A DNA stretch of 64,000 nt. Source: Sclerurus mexicanus. Lineage: Eukaryota; Chordata; Aves; Passeriformes; Furnariidae. Numbering within the stretch: position 1 is the stretch's first letter; every line of letters starts with the position of its first letter. This document shows positions 1 through 13,499 of this stretch, in pieces. A program made the translations under genes and the position numbers. A model generated the notes under the pieces. The model saw nothing but the letters and a program-made list of their open reading frames with translations. It was not told where the DNA came from and did not search any database. Where the stretch lies: the NCBI GenBank assembly GCA_013396755.1, contig VWZF01005472.1, positions 258,354 through 322,353 on the forward strand, written 5' to 3'.

Positions 1-462
1 ATTAAAAAAAATTATTTTCTGTTAAATGGGTATGTTTTCAGTTACTTAGGCAGTTTGCAGGTATATTCAGCTAGAAACATGGGCAGTATATAAACAGAAG
101 ATTTTGTTATTAGGCCAATGAATGATTGTTTCAGTCGGAGTGTAGACCCCATTTCTTCGAATGTGGCATGCGGTAAGGGAATGGATCAGATTAGGCCACG
201 TACTGAAAGCAATATGACAATACTGAAGAAGCAGAATATTACCATATAGAGGGGTTGGGGAGGGCTGAGCCGTTGCACCTTATCTGCTTGTTGTGTCTGA
301 TCTAACCTCTTCAGAAACAGCTGGATTCTACACTGTGCTGTGTATAGACATCGTCAGCTGGTTCCCCCAACACCGAGGGTTTCACCTGGCAGAGGATGCT
401 TTTGTGAAAGAGGAGAAGGTTTAAATTGAAATAGCTCTTCCACACTGCCTTTCACAATGGAC

Positions 463-484
463 TTTTTTTTTCTTTTTTTTTTTT
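463..484 (+). repeat. Poly-T tract
   Basis: About 22 bases of T with one C. It could be the reversed tail of an unrecognised retroposed sequence; no matching element was seen next to it. Confidence 0.6.
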
Positions 485-515
485 CCTCCCAATGAATGCC
501 TTTCTGCAGTCTAAC

Positions 516-539
516 TTAGTCCACTTCAAAGTGGACTAA
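516..539. repeat. Perfect inverted repeat, 11-bp arms
   Basis: ttagtccactt, a 2-base spacer (ca), then aagtggactaa. It forms a perfect hairpin or a symmetric protein site. Each arm carries a CCACTT half-site like those bound by NKX2-type homeodomain factors. Confidence 0.8.
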
Positions 540-3500
540 ACAAAAAGGTTACTCTTCAGATAGAAAGAGATTGTTCACATAGGAAACTATTGTAGAATAG
601 CTATTCCTGGCTTTTTCTGAATGGGGGAGGAAAAAAAAAAGCTGTTGGACCCTCAGAAACTTGACTGCTTGGAATATGAAAAGAAGGGGTTTGGATTTTC
701 TAGTGCTGGTTCATCACCATACAAAGCCTGTTCTCCAGCTTTACATGCCCATGTAAACAACCAGACAATTTGTCCTTTCTGTTAATTTTTCCTCCAGATG
801 GAAAGTTATTGCTTCTTATCCAAAGAAACAATATTTGGTATCATCAAATATTCTCTTTGTTTTCCCTTTCTTTGTAACAGTGTCAGTGGTAAAGATTTAA
901 ATGTATCATAAAATGCTGAGGGCTTTCTCTTGAGGTTCTTGAACAATTTCAAGTTACAGGCAGAAAGACTGAGGCATGACACAGTTTATCCAAAGCTATA
1001 CTCTTACTTCCCTAAGCTTAATCCTGCATCCTGTCCAGTAGACCATTCCAGCATGGGGAAAATCATGCCTTTCTACCCAGTCGTGTCTTCTTGATTTTTG
1101 AAGGAGATGCTGACTCTCCTGGTACTAACCAGCAGATGCTGCGGCAGAGCATCAGTACTAAACCTACTCTCACTAGTTTTATTGTCACTGTTAATGCTGA
1201 AAGAAATACCATTTATTCCTGTTTAGCCTTTGCAAATGTAAGGTGGTTTGACAGGGTCTATTTCTTTGTTTGATAGGAGAGAGTGCTCTGTCTTTCCTTT
1301 GCTATTGCCATTTTTTTCTAGTTATGACTGCTTCTGTCCAGTGTCTATCAGTTTCTTATAGATCCCTTGCAGTTCATTAGGAGGTTGCTCAATTTATTAG
1401 GAACCAATCATGCATTCATACCTTCTTCCATCTGAAGCGCCCTTTTAAATGTTAGACTACACACTAATCAAGTTGAACATAATAATGAGAGCACGTTCAC
1501 ATTGTTAAGGTAAATGACCCAATGCATTCATAGTGAAGACATATTTGAACTACAGTTTGTGCTTTTCATTGCAATATTGAACATTCAGGACAACCATGAA
1601 TTGAGTTGTTTTGTGGCAGCCTTGCAAATATGTGATTATTATTACATTGCTGGCAGAACTCTGGGCATTGCTGCTTTGTGATAAATTTCTAAGGGCAATT
1701 AACTGGGAAGGATTTTATTATATAAATTTCTACCTGTAAATTTGAATAGTAGTATGTGAATGGAACATACACCTGTACCTACATGCATCTTTACACTTAC
1801 AGTAGTGAATGCTATATCAGGCTGCACTTGCCACTATCCCCCTCTTCTCAGGGAAGGCAGTAGGTATTTATTAGCAACTTCAGTGTCATTAACACAGCAT
1901 CCAAAGTTGGTGAGTGGAGCTAAAGAAAAAAGGAAATTAATATTTTTGAGGTAAGAAAATGGGAGGTAGTAAATGCACAAAAACTTTCTCTTCTTCATGC
2001 TTAATTGGGCAAATTGTTTAATTTAGACATTTTACTTTTTTTCCATTGCTCAGAAGGGGAAAGGAATTGTTTGATGTAGTTTTTTAAAATTCTGTAGGAG
2101 AACCTAAAGGCTGTTTGTGCTGTGTGAGGCATTCTGTTCCAGGACTTCTGCATGTGAAAAGAAAAAGACACTTTTACATGAGTAAATTGGTCTGATTATG
2201 TTCCTACAGAGCAAGCAGGATTAGGCTTTAGCTTTGTAAAAGGATGCCCAGTCTCCTGGGGCTAAATGCACAGCTAAATGATGGTGAAACGTGTGCAAGG
2301 TAATCTAGTGAACATGGGTAGCAATAGCAGTGACTATTAGCAGACATCAGTGACCATAATACATTCCCAAGGTCTCAGTGTTGTTTGCTTCTGGACGCAG
2401 CATGCACAGGCTGCTCAGTGTGGGTGAAGCAAAGCTCGCTGTTCTTGCCATGTGTTTCTTCTGGAGGGCAGCGGAGTTCCCAGGGCAATGAAGTTCTTTG
2501 TTCTGTTGCTTCTTTGTAACGTGAGTTGCGACTGAACATTTTCTCCTGAGGACACTTCAATTGCAGTTCATTGCCTGCTGCCAACAGATTTACATATACC
2601 TCTAGGAAATGACATGCCAGGATGTGAGTGAGGTGATGCTCACCTGTCTTCCCTCTTAAGGAGGAAGAGCAATTCCTTCTCAGTGGTGTGGGCCAGATTT
2701 TTCCATGTTCTGAAGTAGAAGTTTCCACAACAGTTACTTTAATGTACGTACCACTCCTGGAGATGTATCTGTAGTGGAGATCTTTCATTGCTGTTATTAT
2801 GACTTTCCATGCATCAGTTAAGTGTCTCAGCATGACGCTCAGCTGTGCTTTTAAGTCATTGTTCCCATTTTCAAAGCTGTAGTTTCATTTCTGTATATAA
2901 AATTCTACACTAATCATATCTGCTCTAAAGTCACATGGGCAATTGCACATTAAAGACAAAATTTGGCCTAAGCTTTGCCAGCCTTTTTTTCAGGCCAGGG
3001 AAGATGATGAAAGAAAAGGGCACAAATCATGGAACAATCCAAGCCCTGTGCCCAGAGTCTCTAAGCCATATTTCTTGGGGCAAGAATGTATCTTCCTGCT
3101 TTGGTCTCCGCATCTTTCACCTCAGGATGTCTGAAAAGCAGGATTCGACTACATAGGACATGAGTGATATGACAAGAAAATTTTCACTTTAAAATCATGT
3201 TTATATTTAAATACAGTTTAGAGCACAGTGGCCAAAATATTTACAATAGATTATTTGTCTCTAACTGCTTCTTATTTTATTACATTTTACATTATCATTT
3301 TATTTTTCCAAGTACTAGAATTTACAAGAAAATACCATTGGTTTTCATTATTTTGGCAGTACCACTCGTGTTCCTAACATACACTAAGCGGTGAAAAACG
3401 GGCACTGTGCCCAAAGTCTCAAAGTTATTTATATGTCTCTCTGAAATCCAAACTGAAGGAGGCAAATGGAAAATTTGCATTTTTTGCAGTTGAAACAAGC

Positions 3501-6500
3501 TTAACATCTTGCTGAGAGTGTCAGAAAGCCAAGCCCAAGCTGCAGTTAGCAGAACAGGGGCACGTGGAAACTCAGATGTGAATCCCTTACATTAGTAAAC
3601 AGTATTTTACTCAGCTGAGATGAAATGATTTTTGCATAAGGAAAATAATTTAATTTGTGATATTATTCCAAGAGAAAGGCAGAATGCATTGCCTGGCTGT
3701 ACTTCATCTTCCTTTTACAGATAAGTCAGTGTCATGCACTGTGTGAGCCCCTGCAGTGCTGTCAATGAACCTCATGTTCATGTGGTTTTTGCAGATTGAC
3801 TGAGACTGAAGGCTGTTTTCAAATATTAGGCTGCACTGCTTTTGCTTAATGCATCTGGTCTCTTTGGTCAGAGAAAATCCTCATTAGAGAAGAGCTATTT
3901 CTGATGACCACGTGACATTGGTATGATGGGATAGGTACGTTTTCTAGTGCTTCTAGTTTTAAATAAGAGAACAGTAAATTTCACTGTTTTACTTAAGGTA
4001 ATACTGCACAGTCGGATGCATCTCTTTTCTCTGGTACTTTGTATTTTCCTTTCTAAAGTTCTGCTCAATGCTGTTTGCAGTTTTCTCACTGTTAGTATTC
4101 TAGGAAAATTACAGCTGATGTTTTCAAAAAAGAAAAACTAAAGTGATCAGTGAACCAATACAATGAGAAAACTTCAACGCACATACAAGTTTTAATGTAA
4201 AATCTCAAACATATGTTGAGAATCTCAACCCTCAGAGCCCTATTTAATTTAAATATGTCAGCTGCTAGGGCCAAGATTTCTGAACATAGCTTTTGCTGAA
4301 AAATTCTTTTCTGACTGAAGAAACCATTTCAAAGGTTCTGCAACAGTTTTGACTTTGATTAAAAGAAAAAAAACAGAGGCAACACTACCCCAGATACTTT
4401 GGTAGAAAACTGGGATGTTTACATTTACATTTGAAATTGTTACCAGTGTAGTTGTAGCTGGGGTGCCTTTTTCTCTTTAGTGGTTCCTGCTAATTTCTAC
4501 CATGTGTTGTAATGCCACATTCACTCCAATGGAATATGAAATCCAAGCAGAGGCCATCGTTTGGGGAAAGAGTCATAATGAGATGAAGCTTCAGAGCAAT
4601 GATGTTCTGTCTCTAATGCGAGATTTTGAAAATGCAGTGTATGCTCAAGTCTAACCTTGTGTTTCTTGTCTCCATCGTGGGGCCCTTCTGTTGTAATTAC
4701 TTTGCATGTTGGTCCTTCTCACTGTATCTGCTTTGTCTTAGAATGAAGTGACTTGCATTTTTCTAAATGGCGAAGATTTTTTTTGAATTCGTGTTTATTA
4801 GGGGAAATGAACTTTATGTAGCATTTGATTTTCAGTGTAGTGTAGTGTTTTCCATGAAGTCTAATTCCCTTCAATGGTCTATAAGTACTGGAGGCTTTGC
4901 TGAGCAGGTGTGTTGTGCTTCCAGGTGTGCTTGTAACAAGAAAACTGCTGGCATAGCCTCAAGGCAGAGAAGAGAGAGGCCCCCACCCTTTCCCTTTCAC
5001 TTTGCCTCTTTCTCTCTTCTTGCAGTACACGTCCAGGCACTGCTGCACGCACCCATGAACATGTGGTGGTGTTAGGCTGTAGCCTAGACCCATGTCTTAC
5101 AGCCAAGGCCAGGTGATAAACCTTAGTGCCCCTTAGGAGCTGTGTTGCATGTCATCCTTACTACCAAAGGGTTCACACTAGAAGCAGGCTAACTTGTAGT
5201 GGCAACAAGGATTAATTCACATTGGATGTTTGTTTTTTTCAAATGAAATACCTGTCCATGACTGTATGTCTCCCTTTGTCTATCTCTTCTCTCATTTTGA
5301 TTTTACTCCAATTGTTGTTTACTCATGGTTTCTCTGTCCTGCTGTTTCTTTCATTCTTTCATTTTATTCTTTCCCAAGAAATAATTTTCCCTGAACAACT
5401 GCAGTTTACAGTCTAAGCTTGTGTTTACTAATGCTGAACTTTGAAATGTCCTTGCAGGCCTCTCAGCAGCACATTCTTAGTTTCTGGAGAGAAGGGGGGA
5501 AGTAAGAATTCTTTTACTTTATTTTTAAACATAACATGGACTTCTCCAGTTCCCTACCTTTTTTTCCCTTCATTTGCACTTGGAGCAGCTTTCCTGCAGG
5601 GTCTTGAACGGGGCAGCTCCATTGAAGGAGGGTGACAGTACTGTGGGGCATGATAAGCTCAAAGTTCTTTGCCATGGAAAATCAGGCTGTAATATTATGT
5701 TTGTGTCTTTACTTGATGACTTGTTGCTGGATGAGTGCTTTGTTCTGAAAGACCCAGCTGGCTCCTGGCCTGCATTTATATTACTCATGTGGTAAATAAT
5801 TTTTAATGCTTAATAAAAACCTTTATTTTATGGGCTGTATAACATTGGTCATACTCATACTTTTTCTGCTGCTGTAGTACTTCAGCTTTTCACATGATGT
5901 ATTGTAATGTTTTAGTGCCTTTCACTTGCTTTGGTTTAATAATTGGGTAGTTTTAAGCGTCTTTCAAATATTTCCTTTCAGAGAGTGATTTCCTTATTCT
6001 CTGAGAGGACAATTTTCCCCTCTAAGGTCTGCAAGGAGATCATTGTAGAGGTGTCTGGCAAATTGTCTTTGTATTTTTGTGTTGTCTCATTTTGAAAGTG
6101 AGTGTCTGTTTTGTAGCTTTTAATAGAGAACATTTTCAACAAATTTCCTTTACTTTCAGAAGTAGACTGGTGATTTGAAGGTTTGCTTCTGGTATTTTCC
6201 AGATTCATTTGCACCAGGCAAGCCAATGCCATGATAAATAGATCAATTCCTCAAGGCAGTACCAGCTAAGTTGGTATGAAACAGTGAATCCTTAGTGTGC
6301 CATTGCTCTTCAGAACAATGCTGTGAAGGCTGGATAACTGGACAGGTCAGCTGGTTTGTCCTAGTTCTGTAATCAGCTTAGCTAATGTTAATTCTGTAAT
6401 CTCTGCATCCTGCTCAATTGTATGTTAATAGCATACCCTCTAGCACCTTATTATCATCCTCAGTTTTCTTCCTCTGCGTCTGTTTTTATCAATATAATTG

Positions 6501-6684
6501 ACAATGTTACATGCATTCAGGGAAAAAAACCAACTAGCAATCTTTAAGCCAGGCCACTTACCAGGGCAGTACTATAAAGAAAAGTAATTTGCAAATGGAA
6601 GCTGGTTGCAGTCTAAGCTCAAAGGTGCTGCCATCTGACAAAATGAAATAACTGTGTTTATGTAGAACCCTACACCTTAGAACC

Positions 6685-6870
6685 TCAATGTTAAGACTAT
6701 TAAACCACATAACATCCCAGTGAGGGACCTAATAATAGCATATCTGTTATGCAGATGGAGGAGATAAAACCGAGCGGAATTACTTGCCCAAGAAATCACT
6801 ATCTGTTACTGGCAAGAGCAAGAATTGAACTAATTGACTCCATCTTTCAGAGCCTGTTCTAATCCTGAAA
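6685..6870 (-). repeat. MIR/L2-type ancient repeat remnant
   Basis: tatgcagatggaggagataaaacc, then attacttgcccaag, then agcaagaattgaac and gactccatctttcagagcc follow the order of a reversed MIR (opposite strand of the 'ccttgggcaagt...cctcagtttcctcatctgt' core). Highly diverged. Confidence 0.6.
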
Positions 6871-9800
6871 CAATTCTGCTTGCTCATCCACAGCTATTTC
6901 ACTCACATCTTATCTTAATATGTTTTATACAAACATCCAGATACCTGTAATGTTTCTGAATTATGTAGAGTGTTTTCCAACACAAAAAGCAGATCTGACA
7001 CATTAAGCATATTCATTTTTCTGTCTGGCTCCTCCAGTTCATAGGTTTGTCTCAATGATAAGGCATTATGAAGCCCTATATTTTATTTTTCATTTAGAGA
7101 TTTATAGAGTACAATTTTTTTCTTTCCCCACCACCTCAGCAGATTATAAATTTATCCACTACACAAGCTAACTTCATACCTCATTTCTGCCATTGATATG
7201 GCTATTTTCTACAACATGACTGAAGTACCTGGTGCGATAAATATTTAAGTGTATCCGCAGTTTCATTTTCCCATACAACTGATACTTTTCAAAGAATAAA
7301 ACCATTGCTGCAGTATTTACTAAGTGTCCCTATTTTAATTCTGGTATTCTTGAATAGTATTTCAATACAGCAAGCAATTCAATGTCATTTCTCTTCATTT
7401 ACAAGCGTGTTATATTATTTCAACATAATCATGCAGTAGTAGAATGAGTTACGTTTATGACATACCAGTCATATTGGAAAATGTGCATATAGATACCACA
7501 ATAATTCTAATATTACTTTTCACTACCTCTTCAGTGACAGAGAATGCAGTATTCTACTACAGTGCATTACAAGTGTTATACAATGTAATCTTGCTGAAAT
7601 ACCTGTTTGCATTTTAGTTTTGTAGTGTTAATTAACCCTCCTATATTAAAAAAAATCAGATCAAGATCACTATCAAGTGTGTTTATACCTAAGTGCTGTG
7701 TATTTCTGCTTTTTTATTTTTTCTATTAATTGACTTTCCAACACATTAGCTTAGTATATTAATATATTAGTATTAATATATTTGTTGTTTGGGGGGGGTA
7801 TGGATATCAGTGTTTCAACTCTTCTGACAGTTTAAAATAGTATTTCATTTGATACTATAGAGGTAGAGGTATTTGTATATCTTGTCTTTGCAAACAGCTT
7901 GTTGCTATTTTTATTGCTAAGACAGTTTGCTTGCAATATCTTGTAGCTGCCTTTCTGGAGAAAGGGGAACCAATTAATATTGGTTATAAAAGCTGAAGCT
8001 GGGAAATAGGCTCGTCTGTCTGCCAAGGTTATCAGACCATCAGCAAACTACGCAACGGTGCAAGTCCCCTGCAGTTCCAACACAACGCCTGCTGTGCTTC
8101 ACTTTCTGGAACTGTAACACTCCGTATGTTTCAATGGGCCTGATTCTATCGCAAAGCTGTTGTTTTGCACATCTTCAGCTGTAGTAGAATCAGTGAAGTC
8201 TCTTTTGAGTAGTACTGGTGGAAAAAGGAAAGGATTAAAATCCTTATAACACATGCCCAGTCTCTGATTAACTCAATCAGCTCAATCAATGATGAATGGT
8301 AACTTTTCAATAGAAATCCTGTCAATTCTGATAGAGTTTTTGACACCCTTTTTACCTATTCTTGATCAAATCCAGACATATTTTTTAGAAGAACAAATCA
8401 CTTATTTAATGCAGTATAACTATCACTCATTGTCGTAAATGTGAAAAGTTAAATGACTATTTTTCTGGTATAAACTATTAGCTGTATAACCTTCATTTCA
8501 GGAGGAAGGGAGAGATAATTGCAATTACAGGGATTTTAACACACTGGTTATTCAATTTTTAATTGTTGGACATGAACAGGGAAAACTTTGATATACAGGT
8601 TTAATTTTGCTATCCTTATGCTAAAGACAACATTTAAAATAATAGCTATTATTTGTGTACATCCTGCAGTTCTGCAGTGCCATGGTTGAGCCAGGTAAAA
8701 TTAATTTCAGAGATTCCCCCACAGGATTTGCTGAAGCAAAAGATTGACCAAAAATAAGTAGAAAAGTAGTGGGCAAGGAGAGTGTCAATGGCAAAGAAAT
8801 ATGTAACTCCCAGAATCTTCAAGTCATGGCTTGGCATCCTCTCTGTTACCAGTGAAAAATGAGTTGAAGACCTCCTTAACTTTATGAGATTTGGAGGACC
8901 TTCAACATCTGCAGAGCAAATGTGGCAGAAAAGGCAAAAAGTTACAGGATGTTTTCTGGATGGAGTTAGACTTTGAATCCCTCTGTTGCCACATCCAAGG
9001 TGGTGAAACTTCCACTTCTTGTACTGCACAATTCTGTGAAAATCAGAAAAGGAGATTTCCTTTTTTGACATTGTAGTATGGCATCTTTTCTTCAAATGCA
9101 CTTAAAGGCAAGGCAAGAAATGGAGGTTGCGCCAAACATACGCAGGGAATATGTGTTTTTTCTAGGGTTTGGAGCAGTGGAATCTATGAACATGATAAAA
9201 GCTGTAGAAGTGTTTAAATTTAAGTTTGTGATAACCTTTAACTTTTTTAAAGGGAAACTTCACTGGGAAATTTCAGCGTAAAAGGAGCACATGGGAAAAC
9301 TAGTACAACCTTAGAACCTAGTGGGGTCTCTGTGGGTTTCTTGTTGCTACCTGTGGAGATTTCTGTTATGGTCTTTCTTCAGAATTCCCACTTGATATGG
9401 ACAGAGTCAGAAAACTGCGAAAGTAACTGATGTTTGTCCTTTGAAAGAGGAAAACCTATGTGCGAAAGGAGAATCTTCACAAGGGTACAAGGGAGATGTT
9501 TCAATACCTGCCATAACAAACAAGTGAAATCTCCTAGAGAAATGTTGTCTGGTCACTCACAGAGGTGCTTGTGCATTGTTGTATGTCCAAACAGTGGCCA
9601 ACATATCTGAGCAAAAACCTTGTACTGGAGTTTAAATGCACAGACCTAGACATGTGGGCTCAGAAGGAAATATAAGTTGCTAAGCATTCAATTTTATTTT
9701 GTAATTTCGTTTGGCACTACAGAATAGGGTTGTTGGAAACAAACGAAAAGACCTGAAGTAAATTTAACTTGGGAAGATAGTGTCACAATAAAAAGGCATA

Positions 9801-12800
9801 GAAAATTTGTTTAGTGTTGATTTCTTTCTGCATTTTGGGCAAAATACGTTTTTAACAAATAAGTTCTACTTAAAGCTTTGCTTTAGAAAGCTCCCTGATG
9901 TGCTGAAAGGTTCGGAGATGTGCTAGGTAATAAAAATGCAGCCAAGGCACAAAATCACTGCAGGGTGAGCAAAGAAAGCAAGCAATGGATGGACAGCCTC
10001 AGGACGGGAAATGTATTTTCAGGTATTGTTCCTGATTTTCTGTAACCTGCCTGTTGTCAAATCAAGGGCAATGTATTGCCAGTATAGTTTAGATGGAATA
10101 TGCACTCTGCTTAATTGCAGTTTAGTATTTTGTTGTTCTTGTTTTGTCGTAGTTTTGGTTATGCGTAACATTTTGGGGCTTGCTGAACCAACAGGCAAAA
10201 AAATGTTGCTAGTTTTTTAACCCAAAAGCCCAATGGTTTACTAAGGTGTGGGAGCTTTTGGAGTTGTTACCTTTTTGCTTGAAAGGCTTTGAAGCAGAGT
10301 ATGTCCAGGAACTCCAAATCACCGTTGTGTACCCTGTTAAAGTTTCCAAAAGGATGGGGGAGATAGGAGATGGGTCAAGGAAGATGCCACTTGTCCTTTG
10401 CAGTTATTTCATTTACTATAAAATATCTGTATGTTTCTGAAGAAAAAGTGGCTAAGACTGGCTAGGAATTTAGAGTAAATACTTTAGGATGCTTGGATCT
10501 AAATGTTAGTCTTCTGTATACAGCTCTGGAGTAAATCTAGACCAGGAGAGATTCTAATCTAATGGCCTACTTTAGGCATATACATTGAAATGAATCCTTT
10601 TTGTATTTCTGCTGGATTGTTCTGTGAGAAGACAAGCATTACAACTCTGTGAATTTACATTTTCCCTTTTTCCTTTCACTAAATAGCCAAGAGATTTACA
10701 AATTTTTCTGACACAAAATTATACAGCCAGACTTGCAGTCTTACGTTATTGCAGTTCAAATTTTAACATCTCAAAGTTATTTTTCACAAACACACACATT
10801 TCTTCCTGGAATTCTTTTGGATTCTCAGTGAAACAAAAGCCAACAGACACTATTTAATAATATATGTATTAAACATCTATCCTTTTTTTATTATTTTTAT
10901 TTTTTTATTTTAATCAGTTTTAGCTTCTACAGGTTCAGGACTCTCTTGAAGGAAGTGGAACACCACCAGGCATTCTCATAGATTGGGAAAATTTTTTTGA
11001 CCTAATTTGCAGGCTACAAAACAATGATTCAAGAATTTAAATTAGCTGTCATTGTTAATCCCATGCAACCTGATGTGTGACAGAAGAGAAGCCAGGAGTT
11101 TGACTCTTAACCTCTAGTAGAGAACTCTTGTGGTTGTGATATAATAGAGCTTTCAAGGATGCAGTGGAAAGTTAGAGGTGACAAGCTGAACTAATAAAAC
11201 CATCTCTCCCACAGGTAAATGAATAAGCAGGGTGATTTTTCAGCCCAGTACCAACTTAATATGTAGGCCAAGAGAGGGGGGATAGTGTAGAACATAAACA
11301 TCCATTTTGTGGGACAGAAGAGTAGATTGTTGTTGGCTTATTGGCTGACCTGCAGTTAGACAAAGACATTAGCCCTTGTCTTGGAGGTGACTGCTGGAAT
11401 TTTTTTCCTACATGGAAGATATTCTAAATCTACAAATATAATTTGGGAGAGGAGGCCAAATTTGGACCTGTCAACTTTGACACATCTCTTAAAAGATTCC
11501 AAATGATAGCAACGGTGTGTAAGAGAGTTGTAACAAAGGAGAGATTTTCAGTTCTTTTAACAGAGAGCTACATAATCACACTTTCTTGTAGAAGCATTCA
11601 GTGTGAAGATCTGTCAATAGAAGTCTCAAACTGTGAATATACAATTGAGCTTTATTATCCCTTTGTTATTTTGTAACTACATAGGTATGACAGACGGAAA
11701 CTGATGTTAAAAGAAATCCACAATTGTCAGTGTGTCACATTCATGAATCCCACCGCTGGAAGTTTTTCAGGAAATCAGCATCTTTGGGTAGGTGCACCAA
11801 ATGCCATATTTTAACAAAATGTTTTTGCTCACAGTAACACTCAAGCTCTTAATTTAAAGAGAATGAACATCCTAACATTTTGTTACAGCAGTGCACAGCA
11901 GACAGATGGTGCTCTGTCTGGCACAGAGCAAACAAGGAACTGCACAATTATAAGCAGCAGATAAAAGGTGCTGAGGGGATGGATGGAGTACCCAGGGAAA
12001 CCTTCAGACCTGCTGCCAAGGCATCCCTGGGAGTCCACATAAGCAAATAAGTGCAGCACTGTATTGTAAAACAATAATCATGGGCAAGATACCTCAGGTG
12101 TCCTCAAAAGTCCTTTGACTCTGTAAGGAGTACCCAGAGGTCTCCAAAGCTTTACGCACCAGCAGGATTATTTGTTTGCCTTTGTGTCTTAAGGAGTTGT
12201 GGTGCTGCTGTTCTTGGCAGGGCCTGGAAACCTGCCACAAACAATGTAGAGAGATATGGAAGCATCTGGTGAACTTCAGAGTTCTCTCTGTCATCAAAGA
12301 TGAAGAGGAGGGAGCAAAACTCTGCCTAAAGGGGCCTTTATTTTTTTTAAACTTCATTTTGTATTTAAATTGGTTTGTGATTAATTTGTTTTAGAGTTTT
12401 GAGGAGAGTGTGCTTGTGGCAGTTGCATAGCATAGGTTTCCACTTTTATGATGGTTAGAGTTTGAATTCCAAAGATAGGCAAACTGTGTCTGTTGAGATT
12501 GTACGTAACAAACATTTAGCTCAACAGGCACTACATTTTCCTGCAACCTCCTTACTCTGCTGTGTTTACTAAATGCATAGACACCTAAAGGAAAGGACAA
12601 TTCAGGTCCCTTAATCCCGTTTCTGACAGACCCACGTGCAAATGCGCGGTCTGAGCCAGGCACCTGTGACTGAGCTGACTGAGCAGCAGCGACGGGGCCT
12701 GAGATCAGCTCCTACATGACTAGACAGCACTGAATGACAGCTTGTTTGTGTGCTGAGTGATGTGCAGGATCTGGTTCAGAATCTCACAATGGAATCACAG

Positions 12801-13000
12801 ATCTGTGACAGTGACCGTAATGTACTTCAATTCCACCCGGGACCAATAAAGGCCAAAAAATCCACCACAAGTGTGCGTAACTTCAAAAAGAACAGCTCTG
12901 GAAACAGGGAAGCCCACTAAAAGGAAGCTCAAATAGGCCACTAAAAGAATGAAATTCTTCCAGGGAGTAAGAAGATCACTGAGCTAAGGGCACAGCAGCA
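6871..13000. other. No gene seen
   Basis: AT-rich, no recognised repeat family. A 150-codon antisense frame at 8649-9101 and a 77-codon frame at 11443 have no recognisable content. Confidence 0.6.
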
Positions 13001-13349
13001 GAGCATGCCCCATCCTCAGGGAAAGACTTCAGAAAGGGTGAAAGGAGACTGGCATGCCTGATCAGCAAAGGAAAAAAAGCCATTAGAAATCAGAAGGATC
13101 ATTCAGAAAACTGAAGCTGTGTCTAAACAAAGAAAGACTGTAAATGAAAGACTAAATATAAAACTGGAGTCAAAGTAGCCCAAAAGAGTTTAAGGGCTAA
13201 CAAATTTCAGGGATCAGAATTTCCCCTAAACCTTTTCTTGATCACTTCAGCAGAAACAGATGATGACCAGCATACAAAATGTCAAAATGGCTACTCATTT
13301 TTTGTACTGATGTTTGAGTAAACCTGGCGGTATTCCCACATAGAAACCA

Positions 13350-13425
13350 GTTTTTGTTTGGTTGCTTTTTGGTTTTGTTGTTTGGGGGGGGTTTGTTTGT
13401 TTTGTTTTGTTGGGTTTTTTGTAAG
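13350..13425 (+). repeat. T/G-rich low-complexity tract
   Basis: Runs such as ggttttgttgtttggggggg and tttgtttgttttgttttgtt lie beside, and may interrupt, the old CR1 fragment. They produce long but meaningless open frames on both strands. Confidence 0.7.
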
Positions 13426-13499
13426 AAGAAAACGGGGACATCAGCAAAGGTCTGCCTAAAATCAAAGAAACTGAAGAAGGATGAACAGTATGAAAAGGG

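Larger units (their letters stand above)
1..6684. other. No gene seen
   Basis: AT-rich non-coding sequence. The longest frame is 152 codons antisense (2375-2833); it lacks recognisable domains or splice context. If the dynein gene extends upstream, this could be its intron, but no AAA1-AAA2 motif was found. Confidence 0.6.

Noticed and set aside
2375..2833. 152-codon antisense open frame
   Set aside because: No motif, signal or splice context; composition like a chance frame.
8649..9101. 150-codon antisense open frame
   Set aside because: Considered as a transposon or retrogene relic; no family motif could be named.
9170..9230. M-N-M followed by V-E-V as a possible AAA3 Walker B (D-D-M-N-M-P) dynein remnant
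   Set aside because: The two acidic residues are not both present, spacing is off, and surrounding sequence does not match.
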